Shown here: positions 33,368 through 45,509 of the stretch, piece after piece
Position numbering within the stretch: the stretch's first letter is position 1
Layout: every line of letters begins with the position of its first letter
Assembly: GCA_963921825.1 (NCBI GenBank)
Contig: OY997589.1
Coordinates: forward strand, 55,089,959-55,153,958
Length of the DNA: 64,000 nucleotides
Direction: 5' to 3'
DNA from: Erodium maritimum
Lineage: Eukaryota > Streptophyta > Magnoliopsida > Geraniales > Geraniaceae
Notes under the pieces: model-generated
Database searches by the model: none
Seen by the model: only the letters and a program-made list of their open reading frames with translations
What the model was told of the DNA's origin: nothing
Translations under genes and position numbers: made by a program

Positions 33368-34844
33368 TTCTGCCTCTCTCTCTACGCATACACCCCCTCT
33401 CCCTCTCTTCTTCGTCTTCACGCCGTCATCCCTTGCCCCCTCTCTCCTCACGCCTCGCCGGCCACCCTCTTCGCCTACACCCTCCCTGACCAGCCACCTC
33501 ACCGGATCCGGTCACCACCGTCCTCCCTCCGCACCGCTCCCCCTCAAATCCCGACCCTTCTCTCCACGCATCAGCCGCCGCCCGAACCACCGCCTCCGAC
33601 CAGCTCGGGTCCCCGACATCCCTCTCCCTCTCCCGATCCAGCGCCGTCCGAGACCACCACCGCCGTCCCTCTCTCCTCGCGCCACCGTCGCTCCTCCCCT
33701 CGCTCGAGCGTCGCCGTCCGAAGCCGCCGCCGTCATGCACCGCCCAGCCGACCTTCACCTCCACGCCTGAGCCCCGTCGTCGTGTCGTCCGGACGAACTC
33801 GCCAACGAGCGCGACAGATCTGGGGACGGGATCGTCAGTCTCGTCTGGATCCGAGGCTGAACCGCCGTGCTCCGCCGTGCTCCGCCGCTCCGGTAGCCGC
33901 CGCCCACCACTGTACGGTGAGCCCCCACCGCTGTGAGGTTTTGGCCGGCCGGACTCGAAACCCGTGCTTCTCCTTCCCGTTGTTTTCTTCTGTCTCAACT
34001 GTTAAAACCGTTGTTTTGTATCTTGTTCTGAACTCAAATATTCGAGATGTAAAAGGAGAAAATGAAAAGAAATTGTTTAGAAGCAGTTAGGTTTTTTTTT
34101 TATTTATGTCTGTTGGTGTTAGATCGAAGTAGAAGCAAACCAAAACAAAGGTTTTTAATCTATCAGTTCAAAGGAAAATGGGTTTAAAAACGAGAATCAA
34201 CTTTGGAAATAAAACGGTTTTAATAAAAAAGGAAAACGAAACCAGAGTCGAGCAAAAGGTTTTCTTGTTAAGATTATTGGATCGAAACTGGTTTGAGATT
34301 GGGAACCTGAACGTTTAAACTAGACGTTAAACGGATTTAAAATGGAATTTGAGCAGTTGAACGAATCTAGAGCTCTGGTTAAAATGGACTGCTAATTGGG
34401 TTTAGAAAGGAACAAAAGCGGACCGCTGAATCGGACCTCGTGCATTGGGACCGTGCCTCGCATGCACCGGTTTCGGTGCTCGGGTACTCAAACCCGATTC
34501 GCCGTGACCCCGCTTTTATCCCGCTCGAGTTTAAAGGACAACTGTCGGTGTTAAACTGGATTAATCGTGACCTTTAAATTAACCTGGGAACCGACTCTAA
34601 TTATGGCTTTCGTGTTATCTTTAGCGTCCGGCTTCGATCGAGGTGAAGCCCGGAGGTAGCGAGCCAGAACGTCAGCAGCTAGGAAACGTAGCGGGTTTTC
34701 TTCGGTTGAGGTAGGGAAAAGTAGCCGGATCTCGGCCCTGACTAGGGAAAGTTAACTGTAGAATTGCATGTGACACCGGGGTGTCGTGGGTTATCTAGGT
34801 TATCGAATATTAGAAAAGCATGTTACGGGAACTTAGCGAATATT

Positions 34845-35400
34845 GGAAATGCATGTGACACTTAGTAGTGTCGTAGGAGCAGAGAACTTAGGGATAATTG
34901 AATTACTGGAGGCATATGACCATGCCCGGAGGTTGTTTGTGAAACTAGCGATCTTAGGACTGTTGGAGGCATCGATTATGCCGGAGGTTGTTGTGCGTTA
35001 TTTATTGTTGAGTTTAGGTGGCCTTGAGAGCCGTGTTAATTGTTGTTGAGTTTGGGTGGCCTTGAGAGCCCGTGTTACTTATCGTCGAGTTTGGGTGGCC
35101 ATGAGAGCTCGTGTTGTCGTTCTGGTGTCTTGGGTGGCCGTGAGTGCCTATGGGGTTGTGAACCCGTGTCTTTACTATTGGTGTCTTGGGTGGCCATGAG
35201 TGCCCGTGGGGTTGTTGAGCCCGTGAGTTACTATTGGTGGTTTTGAGTGGCCGTGAGTGCCCGTGGGGTCGTTGAGCCGTGAGTTACTGTTGGTGTATCT
35301 TGGGAGGCCGTGAGTGCCTGTGGGGCCGTTGAGTCCGTGTTTTTGGGTTGGTGTCTTGGGTGGCCATGAGTGCCTATGGAGTGCTGAACTTGTGTTGTTG
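34845..35400 (+). repeat. Minisatellite inside the second Gypsy solo LTR
   Basis: The same unit families as at 10585-11240 (GGAGGCATATGACCATGCCC, then GTGGCC(A/T/G)TGAGAGCCCGTG and GTGAGTGCCCGTGGGG), with fewer copies. Confidence 0.8.
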
Positions 35401-35851
35401 CTGTTTGTTGAATTGTGTTTGTGATTGTGATTGTGGTTACCTGAGGTTGTGGGCCCGCTTCATTAAACGGGGGTCCTCGATCACACGCGTCTGCATGTTC
35501 AGACGGGGTAGGGGGCCCACCCGTCAGTAAAGGGGTCCTGGCCGCGCGTGTGTGGTTCGGGGTTGTGAGTGTGATAGGTTGACAGTCTGATCCGACTTTG
35601 TGTCGAGGAAATGCAACAGGTCGACCGCCTGACCTGATGAGATCGGTAAAGGGCGTGAGGGAGGTTACTGAGCAGCTGGTTTGCGATCCTTTGTGATCTT
35701 GTTTGGTGTGCGATCCTTTGTGATCTTGTTTGGTGTTGCGTCGTTTCTTTCGAGTCCTTGGGTTGGGGACAGTGTCCCCGGTGTTGACTTTATTATTGGT
35801 GTTACTGGCATTCTCTGCTAATTATGTCGTAGTCAGTCTGTTATCCGTGGT

Positions 35852-35869
35852 GGTGAGCGAACGCTCACC
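35852..35869. promoter_or_regulatory. Conserved LTR palindrome, second copy
   Basis: GGTGAGCG-AA-CGCTCACC, followed by CCTAGCTGCTTTTCCTACAG. Confidence 0.6.
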
Positions 35870-36368
35870 CCTAGCTGCTTTTCCTACAGGTACTGATCAC
35901 AGGACGGACTAGGTGAGCTCTCGAAGCTTGTGGAGGTAGGAGCGGAGTCCGGGTTGTTTTTTAGTCTAGTGACGGATACCTACTTTTGTCCACTTGTTGG
36001 AACGTGTTTTAATTTGTAATTATCTTTTGTTGAACTAAACTGGTATTGTAAAGTGTTTTAATGGAAATGGTTTCAAAGTGTTTTCTTATTTTAAACGTTC
36101 GCGTCCCGAGTTCGGTTTTACTGAAATTGGGGCGTGACAAAACTCTTCTCACCCCATCTTGATCATTTGGATTATACTCAATTATTTGAGTTCTTTTCAT
36201 AGGATCAGACTCTAACTGTTCCCCCTTCTTAAAGAACTTATTTGATGATTGTGGGGGTAGTTCGGGTTGGCGCTCACTTAGAGAATTAAGTCCATGAATC
36301 TCTTCAATTGTTGAAAATGACTCCGTAAATCTCGGTATTGGCGCAAAAAACTTTCTGATCCTAAAATT

Positions 36369-36849
36369 ATGTATATTATTAGCATGACAGTCATGAAAAA
36401 TAATGCACTAGATATACAAAAATTTAAGATATCATAGATATGATAACATTGTTAAAATACTAATTCATTATTTTAACAATTCACTCATTACTCAATTAAA
36501 TTATTTACTAACTTTTGTTGAAAGTCAGAAAATCTAAGCATTCTCATATTAACAATATTCATTTTCTTAACAAAAGTTCAAGCATAATTATATTAGGGCA
36601 GCGAAAAAGTTTCAATATGAATATGAATGTATGATTAAGTTCCAATATAAACAATCCAATAACAAAAAAGTACCTGAATATGAGTTAAGTACTTGAGTTC
36701 CAATCCAATATGAGAAACAAAAAAATAAGATGATACTGATAGAGAGAGGAGCAAAGCAAGAGGGTTGCGCTTCAATGTTGGGTACAATTAGGGGAGATAT
36801 ATTTTAGGCGTGATTTGTATAAGGAGAAGTTGAAAAGTTTGTTTTTTTA
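36369..36849. other. AT-rich leader or intron region of the hAT copy
   Basis: No ORF. It contains the ATTCAG|GTACTT donor-like site near 36675 (minus strand), which would pair with the ATAATTTTAG acceptor-like site near 36370. Confidence 0.35.
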
Positions 36850-38093
36850 GGGAGATTTGCACATATCCCTCCCTGTTATCTTCGTTTTTTCACATCACCC
36901 CCTTAACTTCTTCTTTGTGACATTTAAACCCCCTAACTAATTTTATTTTTTACTTTGGTAGTTTCCGTCCAAAAACAGACGGAACCGTTAATATATGCAA
37001 AGCACATGACACACTAATTTTTTAACTAACGAAAAAGCCCTTCAGAAACAAAAGCTAACCTTAACACTCACAACTCACTCACTTCCCTCACTTCCTCATC
37101 ACTGAACACCACCACCGACACACCTTCCTTCTCCACCCCATTTTCCATTTTTGCTTCTTTTCCCAAGCAACCCACGAAAACTCCCAACAGGAAATCAGAT
37201 ACGACCATTGATGTCCAGCCATTGAGGTCCCGCCACAAAGCTCGGCCATGGAGCCCGGAGAAGATGAAGCCCTCTATCGTCGTTGTGCTTTTCTGCTGCC
37301 CACCTTCAGACTGCATCCCTACCGCCCCATCTATTCTCTTGTGCTTCGACCATAGCGAGAACCATGGCGAAGAGTCGTCGTAGTGCACTGCCTCCACAAC
37401 CCCTCCCTTTCCTCCATCCTCGTGCTATCACCATATACAGATTTAGGTTTGATTTTTTTTATTTTTGTGGCTGCTGAATTTTGCAGATATAGTTGAAGAG
37501 CTTGTTGTGTAATTTTGTGAATCAATGGGTTGAGCTTGTTGATTTTGGGCAAAATATGTTGTTGAATTTTTGTTAAAGATCTATACATGCATTTGTTGAT
37601 GAAAAAAAGGGTATAATAATGAAAATGAAAAAAATAGTATTAAAAATAAGTAAGTACATAATTTCTGAAAATATAAAAAGTATAAAAAATTAAAGAAACA
37701 GAATTAGTAAATAAAAAACTTAAAAGGAAATATAAAAAATATTTAAAAACAAAAATGATAAATTTCAATAAATAAAAACGTATCTAAAAAATATTTTAAA
37801 AATAAATAAAATATAATAAAAAATGATTTTAATGGCACGTTTTGAAAATTTGAAGTTTTTAAAGGTTAAATTAGATATTTCAAAACATTTAAGTTTTGTT
37901 GAACCAATGACATGATTTTGGAAATTTGTTGATAAGTAAAGGGTATTTTCGACCTTTTACGTCATTTGGATGGAAAATTAACGGTGTGAGACCAAAGAGA
38001 AAAATAAAATTAGTTAAGGGGTTTAAATGTAAAAAAAAAGTTATGGGGATGATGTGAAAAAACAGGAATAGTAAGGAGGGTTATGTGTAAGTT
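36850..38093. mobile_element. Non-autonomous MULE-like element with about 110-bp TIRs
   Basis: The left end (TTGCACATATCCCTCC, then TTTTTTCACATCACCCCC, then TTTAAACCCCCTAACTAATT) is mirrored at the right, whose reverse complement reads TTACACATAACCCTCC, then TTTTTTCACATCATCCCC, then TTTAAACCCCTTAACTAATT. The flanks are TTGTTTTTTTA on both sides, consistent with a 9-11 bp TSD but of low complexity. The interior has a GC-richer block (37070-37430) that may be captured host sequence, then AT-rich DNA. No transposase is encoded. Confidence 0.7.
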
Positions 38094-38504
38094 TTGTTTT
38101 TTTATATATTTTTTAATCTGTGATATTCATATTTAAAAAATGCAATATGAAATTTAAGCCCTTTTCACTACAATAGTGCAAATTTTTGACGACCTAAAAT
38201 TTTGTTAAAGGCCCCAAAATATTAATGGAGCCCAATAAAAATAAAAAAAACAACAAAAACATGTGTACTCTAGGAATTGAATCTAAGTGACATGGCTGAA
38301 TATAAACACTCTTACCAATACCATCAGACCAAATTATATTTTGTATAGGTATGCCATGACATACCCTATACCCCTTTGTATCCATCTCTGCCTGGTTGGA
38401 CATAGAGAAAAATAAGTATGAGTGGTAGGTCTTGTTAGTAACCAGATAGTACGAATAGACTGGTAATTTACTAGATGACATACATTTGAGATACTAATTA
38501 AAAA
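38094..38504. other. Intergenic with a tRNA-derived (SINE-like) fragment
   Basis: The only structure I see is the minus-strand tRNA-like segment listed separately. Confidence 0.4.
38258..38330 (-). repeat. tRNA-derived (SINE-like) fragment
   Basis: The minus strand reads TGGTATTGGTAAGAG (A-box-like) and, about 30 bp later, AGATTCAATTCCTAG (B-box-like, compare GGTTCRANNCC). There is no intact cloverleaf. Confidence 0.4.
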
Positions 38505-38639
38505 GGGTTAATTTTCATCTCACTACCCTAAAAATTCTTGATTTTCATTTCACTACCCTAACTATTTTTTTTGTGGCACCTTACTATCCTAGAATGTATT
38601 TTTTTTCACTTTCATACCCGTCGTTAATTTTCTGTCTGT

Positions 38640-39300
38640 TTTTGGACAGAAAATAGTTATGTGCTTCGCACATGATCCTGCTTTTTAAAAAAAATAAAAA
38701 ATTGCCTTCGATCTCTAAAACCCTAAATTCCATCTTCTTCCCCAAGTTGTTTCAGTTCTCCCGGCTTAGGTTATCCACAATGGCGTCGAATCTCAGTGTA
38801 TGCGACTGGTCTGGATCGAATCTGCAAAAGCGCAGATTCGATGTCGAGGGTCTTATAGACTTAAGGACCCGTCGAATCGACTAATACGTGGCCCAGTCGT
38901 ATCATGACCAGCAAACCAAAGTGTGATACGTGGTACGATTCTGCAATAAAAAGACCAACCGCTTCGTCTTCCTCACTACCACTCTCAACCCGTTTCTTCG
39001 ACTTCCAATAACCATTGCCGAATTTCCATACCTTCCGACATTCTCTTCCTAACTTGCCGATGCCGCTCGCGTTTCCGCCATCACATATTTTCCAGGAACG
39101 TCGTGAAGGTGTCTCCACGGAAGTTACGCAGCTGTCGTTTCTCCACCGGCCTTACTTCGCCACTACCTCCTCTCCTTTTCCCATTTATCTGCCACCCGAA
39201 TCACCTCCCATGGCCGATGACACACCTATTTGAGGCTTTTCGAGCTCGAGCCGCCCATACCACGGCCAGTCGGAACTGGGAACTCAAATCCCGTCCATGG
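38640..39300. other. No supported gene; possible leader sequence
   Basis: A short ATG-initiated frame at 38780-38884 and a C/T-rich stretch (38940-39230) resembling a transcript leader. No domain is recognised. Confidence 0.35.
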
Positions 39301-39319
39301 TCTTGTACGCACAGATGAA

Positions 39320-39748
39320 CATCAACCCGCCAGCAATGATATACATGTACTAGAAATGGAGTCGGCCCGAGGAATCCGCCTTGTTGTGTGCATGGCTCAG
39401 ACAGGCGGGTTAAGGTGGTGACGAATTTGATGATGCGTTTTGGGATGCTATACGGGGGAGCTAGCTCACGTGACCCGACAATCCCTCACGATTGAACGGT
39501 CCGCCGCAAACTGCCAATATCATTGGACCGACATCAATCGGAAGGTGAAGAGCTTCAATGAATGCTGGTCGGAGATGAAACACATTTACCAACCTGGTTG
39601 GATCGACAAGCAGGTGATGCACATGGCTGAGGTGGTGTACCACGAGAGATATGGCCACGAGTTCGTCTGGCAGCATTGGTGGATTCTCGTGAGAACATCT
39701 AAGTTTGACGGAGTCCTAGACACAACCGTAATCAAAGATAACAAGTGA
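39320..39748 (+). pseudogene. SANT/Myb-like, NAM-associated-type protein remnant
   Basis: Open in its last part (39440-39748), ending TAA-free up to TGA. Peptide SAANCQYHWTDINRKVKSFN, then YHERYGHEFVWQHWWILV. This matches the plant family annotated as NAM-associated C-terminal or glutathione S-transferase T3-like proteins (R-T-x-x-S-x-x-x-RW-x-x-I, then FQ-x-x-HWW-x-LL), which often accompany PIF/Harbinger-type transposons. The N-terminal SANT part (FWDAIR in another frame near 39430) is frameshifted. No DDE transposase is nearby. Function as a DNA-binding accessory is inferred from the family. Confidence 0.5.
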
Positions 39749-39751
39749 GCC

Positions 39752-41127
39752 ACCAAAAGGTTGGAAAGAATAAGGTCGTCCTTTGGCAATACATGATGGC
39801 CACCCTTTGGCAATAGAGGAAAGCAGACCCAGGGATGGCGGAGGAACTCAAATTGTAGTTGCAGTTTTGGAAAGAATAGTCATTCCGGGAAATAACCGCA
39901 GGTCGTCCTCGTACAATACAAGACGGTCAACCTTTGGCAATAAAGAACATCGGAGGAAGGGACGGAGGAGCACCTGTAATTATTTTTGGAGGTGTAATGT
40001 GCATGACGACTTTAAATTGTACATTAGTTGTCGATAATAAAAAATGACGAGTGACGTTGGTTACCTCACGACATTGCTTGAAGGCACAACAAGTTGAGTC
40101 CCATGACCGTCTGTTCTACAGTGTCACATGACATTACTTGTTGTGTTCTTGGAGTAATGACAAAAGGGAATCCCTGTCACTTGCCATCTTTGATTATGAA
40201 TACCGAGAAAACAATTTGAAGTCATCCGTTATATTACGCCCCCGGACCGATTACTCGAGTCTGGGAAGCTGGTTTGCGATAGGTAATAGTAGTTAGTTTG
40301 CACGTGTAATGTGATGACATCGATTTGAACATATTAATAAATGTATTTTGGTCGGGTGGAGTCTTCTTGCATTTTGATAAACACATCGATTTGAACATGT
40401 TTTCGATTTTAATTCTACACAATAGGCTGGGAATAGACCGAATCGGTCTATTCCCATTGTGACACGATTTCAAATAGACCCACAAATCGGGTCTAATTCA
40501 TTAGTAGGGTCCACAACTTTTCCAAAAAATGAGCCTCGATAAACCAGAATTGGACCGAATTGGTCTAATTCCATTGTGGATAGTCTTAGAGCTTGTTCTT
40601 CCTTGACTGGCGCAACCCCATCGAAGAGCCTTCCTCTGGCTCGGTGACCTCCACCCATATCTCTTCCCCAAACTCCTCCACTCATTTCTTTACAACGGCG
40701 ATAAAGAGAGATGACCAACAATTTCGAGGACAACGGCGACACCAAGATTTCCGAGAGATGCAGGTCCTCTCAAAAGTCGTGGTAGATCGAGACGAGGTGG
40801 AAGAATAGGCCCGATGCGCTGATGGCGAGATGTAGGTTGAAGCTGATGGTGAGAAAGGCGCAATCTGGGTTCGTGGAGAGAGTTGTAGAGGAATGGGGGT
40901 TTCCTCTTCGGCCCCATTTATCATTTTTATATATATTCATGTGATTTGTAATTTGCCGATCTGATTATTTGGGGATTTTTTCTCGTTTTTTTTTTAAATT
41001 TCATTATATGTTTCTATTTATCGATCTGATTATTATGGGTTTCATGTGTTACATACCTGTAATTTTCGTTGTGCTTTGTACTTGGTTTCATCACTGTGTG
41101 TTTATGGACTTGGAGAGGGGTGAATTT
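39752..41127. other. No supported gene
   Basis: Contains a repeated phrase CCTTTGGCAATA (near 39780, 39804 and 39938) and an inverted phrase around 40435-40575 (GACCGAATCGGTCTATTCCC and GGACCGAATTGGTCTAATTCC). The GC-rich stretch 40600-40920 is open in several overlapping frames, none convincing. Confidence 0.4.
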
Positions 41128-41599
41128 GTAGAATAGCCTCCTTTTAGTAATTTATTGTTGGACTAGCCTTCGTTCAATAATTTATTGGTGTCTAGCCTTC
41201 TTTATTTTCAATATTCCCATTTTACCCTTTTTCGAAATTCAAATCCCCCCCTTAAATTTAAAAATTCCCCCATTTTAAAAATTCTACTTTCATTCACTTT
41301 TTGAAAACCATATTTGGTCGGTTGGCCATGGAAATTTGGTCAAACAACCATGGTCTTGTCGGAAAGTGGCCGGCCTAAAAAAGTGACCCGCAAAAAAAGT
41401 GGCCGAAAAAGTGGTCGGTAGACCAAAAATAGTGGTCGATAGATCCAAAAAATGGCCGAAAAGGTACTCGACCGACATAAAATAGTGATCGAAAAAGTAG
41501 CCGGTGGACAAGAAGAAAGAAGTAGGAGAAGTAACTTAAAAAACACCATGGAGAAGATGTTGACTTCGTGGCGAGCTCGACGAACACTATGGTTGAAGG

Positions 41600-41816
41600 T
41601 AGGAGAAGATGAAGAAGAAAGAAGTTGAAAAGATGGATTTGAGAGAAAAATGAGGGATATGAGAGTGTTGGGAAAAGATGAGGAAGATGGAGAGTGAAAG
41701 TGTTGGGAAATGATGAAGAAGATGAGAGTTAAGAGAGTGAAAGTGTTGGGAAATGATGAAGAAGATGGAGAGTTAAGAGAGAGAACATGTTATTAAATGA
41801 TGAAGAAGATGGAGAG
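41600..41816 (+). repeat. Minisatellite of 45-55 bp units
   Basis: Tandem phrases GAAAGTGTTGGGAAATGATG and GAAGATGGAGAGTTAAGAGA, continuing at 52436-52500 after the Gypsy insertion. The G/A-rich tandem supplied the GAGAG target site. Confidence 0.75.
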
Positions 41817-44599
41817 CGTAAGAACCGCTCTCGGTCAACGCCGGTCAAATCGGCTGAAAAACATAAAAATTTCAAATTTTGGGACATACACCTAAATGAA
41901 CGTAAATTTGACCCCGAGGGTCATATCGGACTTAAGTTGACCCCGATATCGACCAAAGTGAGTTCTGGGGGACTCAGGGCAACTTTTTGACCAATTAGGG
42001 AAATGTTGACTTTTTGCCGAAAAAGTCAACCGAGCGACGTTTTGGTCCGTTCGAGGCCCGTTTTGGATCCTAAAAGATTAGCCGTCGTCACAGCGGTCTT
42101 AGTTGGGCCGTTTTCCTGTAGAACGCGAAGTTTCGTAAATTCTTGGAAAATGGGCCCGTAGGGTGCCCAAGACGGCCGAATTTCGCGAATCTGATTGAAA
42201 AATATCTACACAGATATTTTTCTAATTCATGGGACCCACAAGACACTTGTCATAAATGTGGTGGTGGTTGGTTTTTAAATTAAAGAAAAAGAAGTAAGAG
42301 TGGTAGTTTAGTAATTAAGAGGTTGGAGTTGTTTTTTGAACAAAATAAAAGGAAGGAAAGGTAGTGTTCGGCCACAGAGAAAGAACAGGAAAGGAGAGAG
42401 AAAAAGAAATAGAGAAAAGAAGAGAGAAGGAGGAAAGGAAAAAGGAAATGAAAAAGAGTAGGGTTTTTGTGATTTCTCGACGATCCGACCGACCGATCGA
42501 CTCAACGACTGCGTATTCGAACTCCCCTCGTCATTCCCTACGGTGAGAACCCATTCTTTTCTCGTTTTGGTACGTTTGAAAATTAGGGTTTGAGTTTAAA
42601 CGAGTCAAATATGGTTGGGTTTTGTTTAAGATTGGTTTAAAGATGAATGGTTGAGGTTTGGGGTTCGTTAGGAACATTTTGGGGCGAAAAGGAAATTTTC
42701 CCATTGTGGCCGTGTGGGGCCCACTTGGCCGGGCCTCTAGTTTTACGTGTTCGGGTGGTTTTGGACGATCCCCGAATCGATAATTCACACCCAGAACGAA
42801 TTTTGGGATTAAATTGTAGAAATTGGAAATTTCGGGTTTAGAAACTTTAAACGCGAATTAAATTGCTCGGAAGTCGGAAATTGATTCCGTCGATTGCGTT
42901 GGAACCCTTGAAATATTCTAAGATCGTAGAAACAAAAACGGTAATTTTCGGAGCCCCGGAAGGGCGTTTTCCAATCCCGGGCAGATTCGCCGAGCCGGGC
43001 GAATCAGGCGTTTCCGGGCCCGTTGTTGACAATGTCGAGTAATTGGGAAGTTTGGGAGTGATCGATATTGTCGGGGTTGCAATTGGGCGTCAAATTCATT
43101 AAAATTCAGCTTTGCCTGCGAACTTAAAACGTGTTTTAATTGTGTCCTTGTTAGATCGTGCCGCCGACCGCGGAAAGGGGAGGCTAGGCGAGTGATCGCG
43201 AGCGCGCCGGAGCTTGGGCGTGGACTTTTGGGAAAGCGTTACGAGGTAGGGAAAAGTAGCCGGATCTCTGCCTTGACTAGGGAAAGTTAACAGTAGACAT
43301 GCATGTGACACTTAGTGGTGTCGTAGGATAAGTAAAATTATCGAACAATAGAAATGAAGGTGACACCTAGTGGTGTCGTAGGATACGTGAACGTATCGAA
43401 CAATAGAAATGCATGTGACACTTAGTAGTGTCGTAGGATAAGTGAACTTATCGAATAATAGAAATACTGGTGGCTTTTGGTTGTGCCCGTAGGTTAAGTA
43501 ACTTGTTGTGTTTATGAGGGTGGTAATGTGTGCCTTTAGGGTGTTGAACCCGTATGTTATTGTTTGTGGTTGTGGGTGGCCATGAGTGCATGTGGGGAGT
43601 TGAACCCGTATTGGTGGACTGACTTGCCGAGTGGTAGTTAGTCTTGTTGTCGTATTTTCTTTCTATTTGCGGGGTTTTGTGTGTTATTTGGTTGTGACTG
43701 TGATTGTTCTGGTGATGACTGTTGAGCTATGCCCGTGGGTGTGTCGTACCCTCCGGTGCGCGGTCGGTAAAGTGCTGAGGGCTATGGTTCCCGTCAGGTG
43801 CATCGTACCTTCCGGCGCGTGATCGGTAAAGTGTGAGGTTAGAGCTGTGCCCGAGGGGTGTGTCTTACCCTCCAATGCGTGGTCGGTAAAGAGCAGAGGG
43901 TTGTGGTCCCCGTAGGTGTGTAGCACCTTCCGGCGCGTGATTGGTAAAGTGCTGAGGCTGGATTTATGCCCGATGGGTGTGTCGTACCCTCCGGTGTGCG
44001 GTCGGTAAAGAGCTGAGGGTTGTGGTCCCCGTCAGGTGTGTGGCACCTTCCGCCGCGTGATCGGTAAAGTGTTGAGGCTTGTGGTTGTGGTTTGCGTGAC
44101 TTTGATCACTTCTGTGTTGTTGTGTGCTTTGAGGTCGTCTTTACGGTGTCAGGTCTACATTACGGGCACGGGCGTTTAGATTGGTTGGGATTTGTAACAG
44201 TTTTCATGTGACAGTCAGGTTATTTGAGTTTGGGGATAGTAGTCTCCGATGTTTTGTTTGTTGTCGGTGTTTCCGGCATTTCTGCTAGTATGCCATAGTC
44301 ATTCTGGTATTCGTGGTGGTGAGCGAACGCTCACCCCTAGCTGCTTTTCCTATAGGTACTAGTCACGAGGCGGACTAGGGGGAACTCTCGAAGCTTGAAG
44401 AGCTGGGAGCGGGAGTCCGGGTTTTTGGGAGTTTAGCGACGTACGCTTTGGTTTTTCTCCGCTGTTTTGGACTTATTTTCAGCTGTAAAATATTGTTTTT
44501 GTTTAACTTAAGTGGTGATTTTAAGCGGGTTATTAAAATTGTTTTATTGTTTCACCGTTCACGTTCTGGGGTTGGTTCTACCGAATTCGGGGCGTGACA
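41817..44599 (+). repeat. 5' LTR of the Gypsy element (2783 bp)
   Basis: Starts CGTAAGAACCGCTC (TG mutated to CG) and ends GGGGCGTGACA. It contains repeated units GCATGTGACACTTAGT(G/A)GTGTCG (43300-43460) and an alternating array of CCGTCAGGTG... and GCGTGATCGGTAAAGTG phrases (43740-44080). Confidence 0.95.
44318..44335. promoter_or_regulatory. Conserved LTR palindrome, 5' LTR copy
   Basis: GGTGAGCG-AA-CGCTCACC, then CCTAGCTGCTTTTCCTATAG. The 3' LTR copy at 52155-52172 has the left arm altered (GGTGAGAA). Confidence 0.6.
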
Positions 44600-44602
44600 G
44601 TT

Positions 44603-44614
44603 TGGTATCAGAGC
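44603..44614 (+). promoter_or_regulatory. Primer binding site, tRNA-Met type
   Basis: TGGTATCAGAGC, three bases after the LTR end; complementary to the 3' end of plant initiator tRNA-Met. Confidence 0.9.
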
Positions 44615-45509
44615 TCGAGGTTTCACACCTCGTACTGTACGTTAATTAGGTGGAGAGAGTTGAGTCATTGAAAGTCCCGTCGTGTGTGGGTTGCGCAATT
44701 CGGAAACCGTTTGTAGACCCGTAGTGACATGAGTCCTGTTTGTTGTTGTGTGTATGTGCAGTACGGTTATCACTGGCATACTGGTTGTGTGTTGCTGCGT
44801 GAAACGTTTTTAAGCTGTCGCGACTCGACTCAGGGGCGCCCCTGTGGTCGAACGTGACGGTGCTGATATCAAGTGGGGACAATTTAGTTTGGGGACGCCT
44901 GGACCGGGTTGTAACTACGTGATGTCAAAAAAAAAAGAGATTTTATGAGAAAAGAAGAAAATTTTAAAAATTGGTTGGCCCTGTGGGCGTGCGTTTTGAA
45001 ATTGGTTGGCCTTGTGGACTTGTGATTGAGGTTGAGTGACTTGAATTTGTCTATGAATTGTTGTGCGTGTGTTTGATAAATTGGTGATCGAGTGTGTGTG
45101 GCGCTTAAGGCTGTTTTAGGGTTAAAAGGGGTAAAGATCGAGTCTGAAACAAATTTAGGAAACAGGCCTGCGCGAGCATCACGGACCCTGTCACGGATCC
45201 GTGACGGATCAACGCGTTTTGGCGAATTTTGGACCTTCATCACGGCTTCGTGACCCCAACCGTGACGGGGTCTGTCACGGATCCGTGATTTCCTGCCTTG
45301 TTCCACCGTCTTGATTGTGCAGTTTGTGTGTTGGTTTTGCGTGGCTGTGTTCATGATTGTGTTGGTTGTAGAGGTTTTAAGTTCGGTGTTAAAGGGTGAG
45401 GTCTTGGGTTCGAGACTCATCAATAACCTACGGTAGTGATACAGCGCCTCAGTGTGAGAGTCTCACCACGGAGAGGGGTTAGTGTTGATGCGCTGCGACG
45501 CCATTCGAA

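Larger units (their letters stand above)
33146..36139 (+). mobile_element. Ty3/Gypsy solo LTR of 2.99 kb inside the hAT transposase
   Basis: Starts TGTAAAACCCGCTTCGC, ends GGGGCGTGACA, with perfect TSD AAACT at 33141-33145 and 36140-36144. The 3' part (from about 34700) matches the other Gypsy LTRs here, including CCGGATCTCGGCC, the GTGGCC minisatellite and the palindrome at 35852-35869. The 5' part is different from theirs: it has a TATA-like site and a C/T-rich leader instead of the CGGTCAACGCC-type start. Removing the LTR and one TSD rejoins the hAT reading region, which proves insertion into it. Confidence 0.9.
31610..36368 (-). pseudogene. hAT transposase (ZMYM1-like, TTF zinc finger), split by an LTR
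   Basis: The N-terminal part is 36368-36145 (RKFFAPIPRF...EYNPNDQDGVRR). It resumes at 33140, beyond a Gypsy solo LTR, with NWFDEFDWLE, a TTF-type zinc segment (KDAAFCLSCYLF) and HIGEIPNSVHKKC (near 32900). It then has the catalytic-fold blocks CVLVDESSY, RFIGIVHVRDTS and IRGQGYDGESNMRG, then HCFAHQLQLALV and GDTRWGSHFRF. Coding similarity stops near 31620 at a possible donor (GGGTAAGTG), so the C-terminal dimerisation domain is missing or unrecognised. Several stops and frameshifts separate the blocks. A possible non-coding first exon ends ATTCAG|GTACTT near 36675. Confidence 0.85.

Noticed and set aside
33365-34090. A 241-codon open frame, Pro/Ser/Arg-rich, with overlapping long frames on the other strand
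   Set aside because: It lies wholly within the Gypsy solo LTR, in a C/T-rich leader-like stretch. Low-complexity composition leaves several frames open by chance and no domain is visible.
42308-42546. Short frames in both directions around GAGAAAAAG-rich sequence, repeated at 50145-50342
   Set aside because: Purine-rich LTR leader present in both LTRs; frames arise from low complexity.
43480-44100. Regular repeats that might suggest a CRISPR-like array
   Set aside because: The units are degenerate, there are no unique spacers of constant length, and the array lies inside a plant LTR.
44884-45423. A 179-codon minus-strand frame in the Gypsy interior
   Set aside because: It is antisense to the element, composition is driven by local repeats and palindromes, and no motif is present.
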